Shown: piece by piece, positions 6,279 through 6,295 of the stretch | Layout: every line of letters starts with the position of its first letter | Numbering within the stretch: position 1 is the stretch's first letter | Assembly (NCBI GenBank): GCA_017882835.1 | Contig: JADGOU010000182.1 | Location: forward strand, 1 to 6,295 | Origin: Frankiaceae bacterium | GTDB lineage: Bacteria; Actinomycetota; Actinomycetes; JADGOU01 | DNA length: 6,295 nt | Reading direction: 5' to 3' | Made by a program: the position numbers and the translations under genes | The notes under the pieces: generated by a model | The model's input: only the letters and a program-made list of their open reading frames with translations | Databases searched by the model: none | Told to the model about the DNA's origin: nothing

Positions 6279-6295
6279 ATGGCGACGATGAACAT
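6279..6295 (+). CDS. Start of an unidentified divergent gene (cut by window edge)
   Basis: Only five full codons are visible: ATG GCG ACG ATG AAC, reading MATMN. There is no ribosome binding site, but a promoter-like sequence lies at the distance expected for a leaderless transcript, and an inverted repeat covers it. The in-frame ATG at 6288 is an alternative start. The divergent position next to nirK and the self-overlapping operator would suit a transcriptional regulator, perhaps nitric oxide-, nitrite- or copper-responsive. The protein itself cannot be recognised from this fragment. Confidence 0.4.

Noticed and set aside
6082..6291. Possible small plus-strand protein of 69 residues starting MRPASLGL
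   Set aside because: No ribosome binding site, overlaps several inverted repeats and the promoter region, and runs through the ATG of the right-edge gene in another frame.

Overview
The window is high-GC DNA with densely packed genes on the minus strand, few long gaps, frequent GTG/TTG starts and strong AGGAGG ribosome binding sites. This points to an actinobacterium; I cannot place the genus. Four genes run right to left on the minus strand, and a fifth, known only from its first bases, starts divergently at the right edge.

Right part (about 3257-6295): one very large gene encodes a 912-residue three-part protein. It has an N-terminal membrane domain of 12-13 helices, a single-domain blue-copper cupredoxin, and a complete copper nitrite reductase (NirK, AniA-like) with all type-1 and type-2 copper ligands and both catalytic residues. 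It looks like a self-contained membrane nitrite reductase producing nitric oxide outside the cytoplasmic membrane. Its upstream region (5996-6278) holds no convincing gene but is rich in repeats: a 16-bp tandem duplication, two inverted repeats of identical geometry (7-bp arms, 15-bp spacer), and a perfect 9-bp inverted repeat lying on a likely promoter of the divergent, apparently leaderless gene at 6279.

Middle (2556-3256): a stand-alone GNAT acetyltransferase gene, preceded by a 125-bp gap that carries a 17-bp palindromic operator candidate.

Left part (1-2560): a two-gene purine salvage unit. An AzgA-type nucleobase permease with a recognisable promoter and perfect ribosome binding site is followed after 26 bp by a deaminase of the adenosine/AMP deaminase family. 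Its motifs fit the adenine deaminase branch better than true adenosine deaminase. Together they would import adenine and convert it to hypoxanthine and ammonia. The deaminase runs off the left edge with probably only a short C-terminal tail missing.

I saw no RNA genes, CRISPR arrays, insertion sequences or clear intrinsic terminators. The best candidates for novelty are the trimodular nitrite reductase and the compact promoter/operator of the unseen divergent gene.
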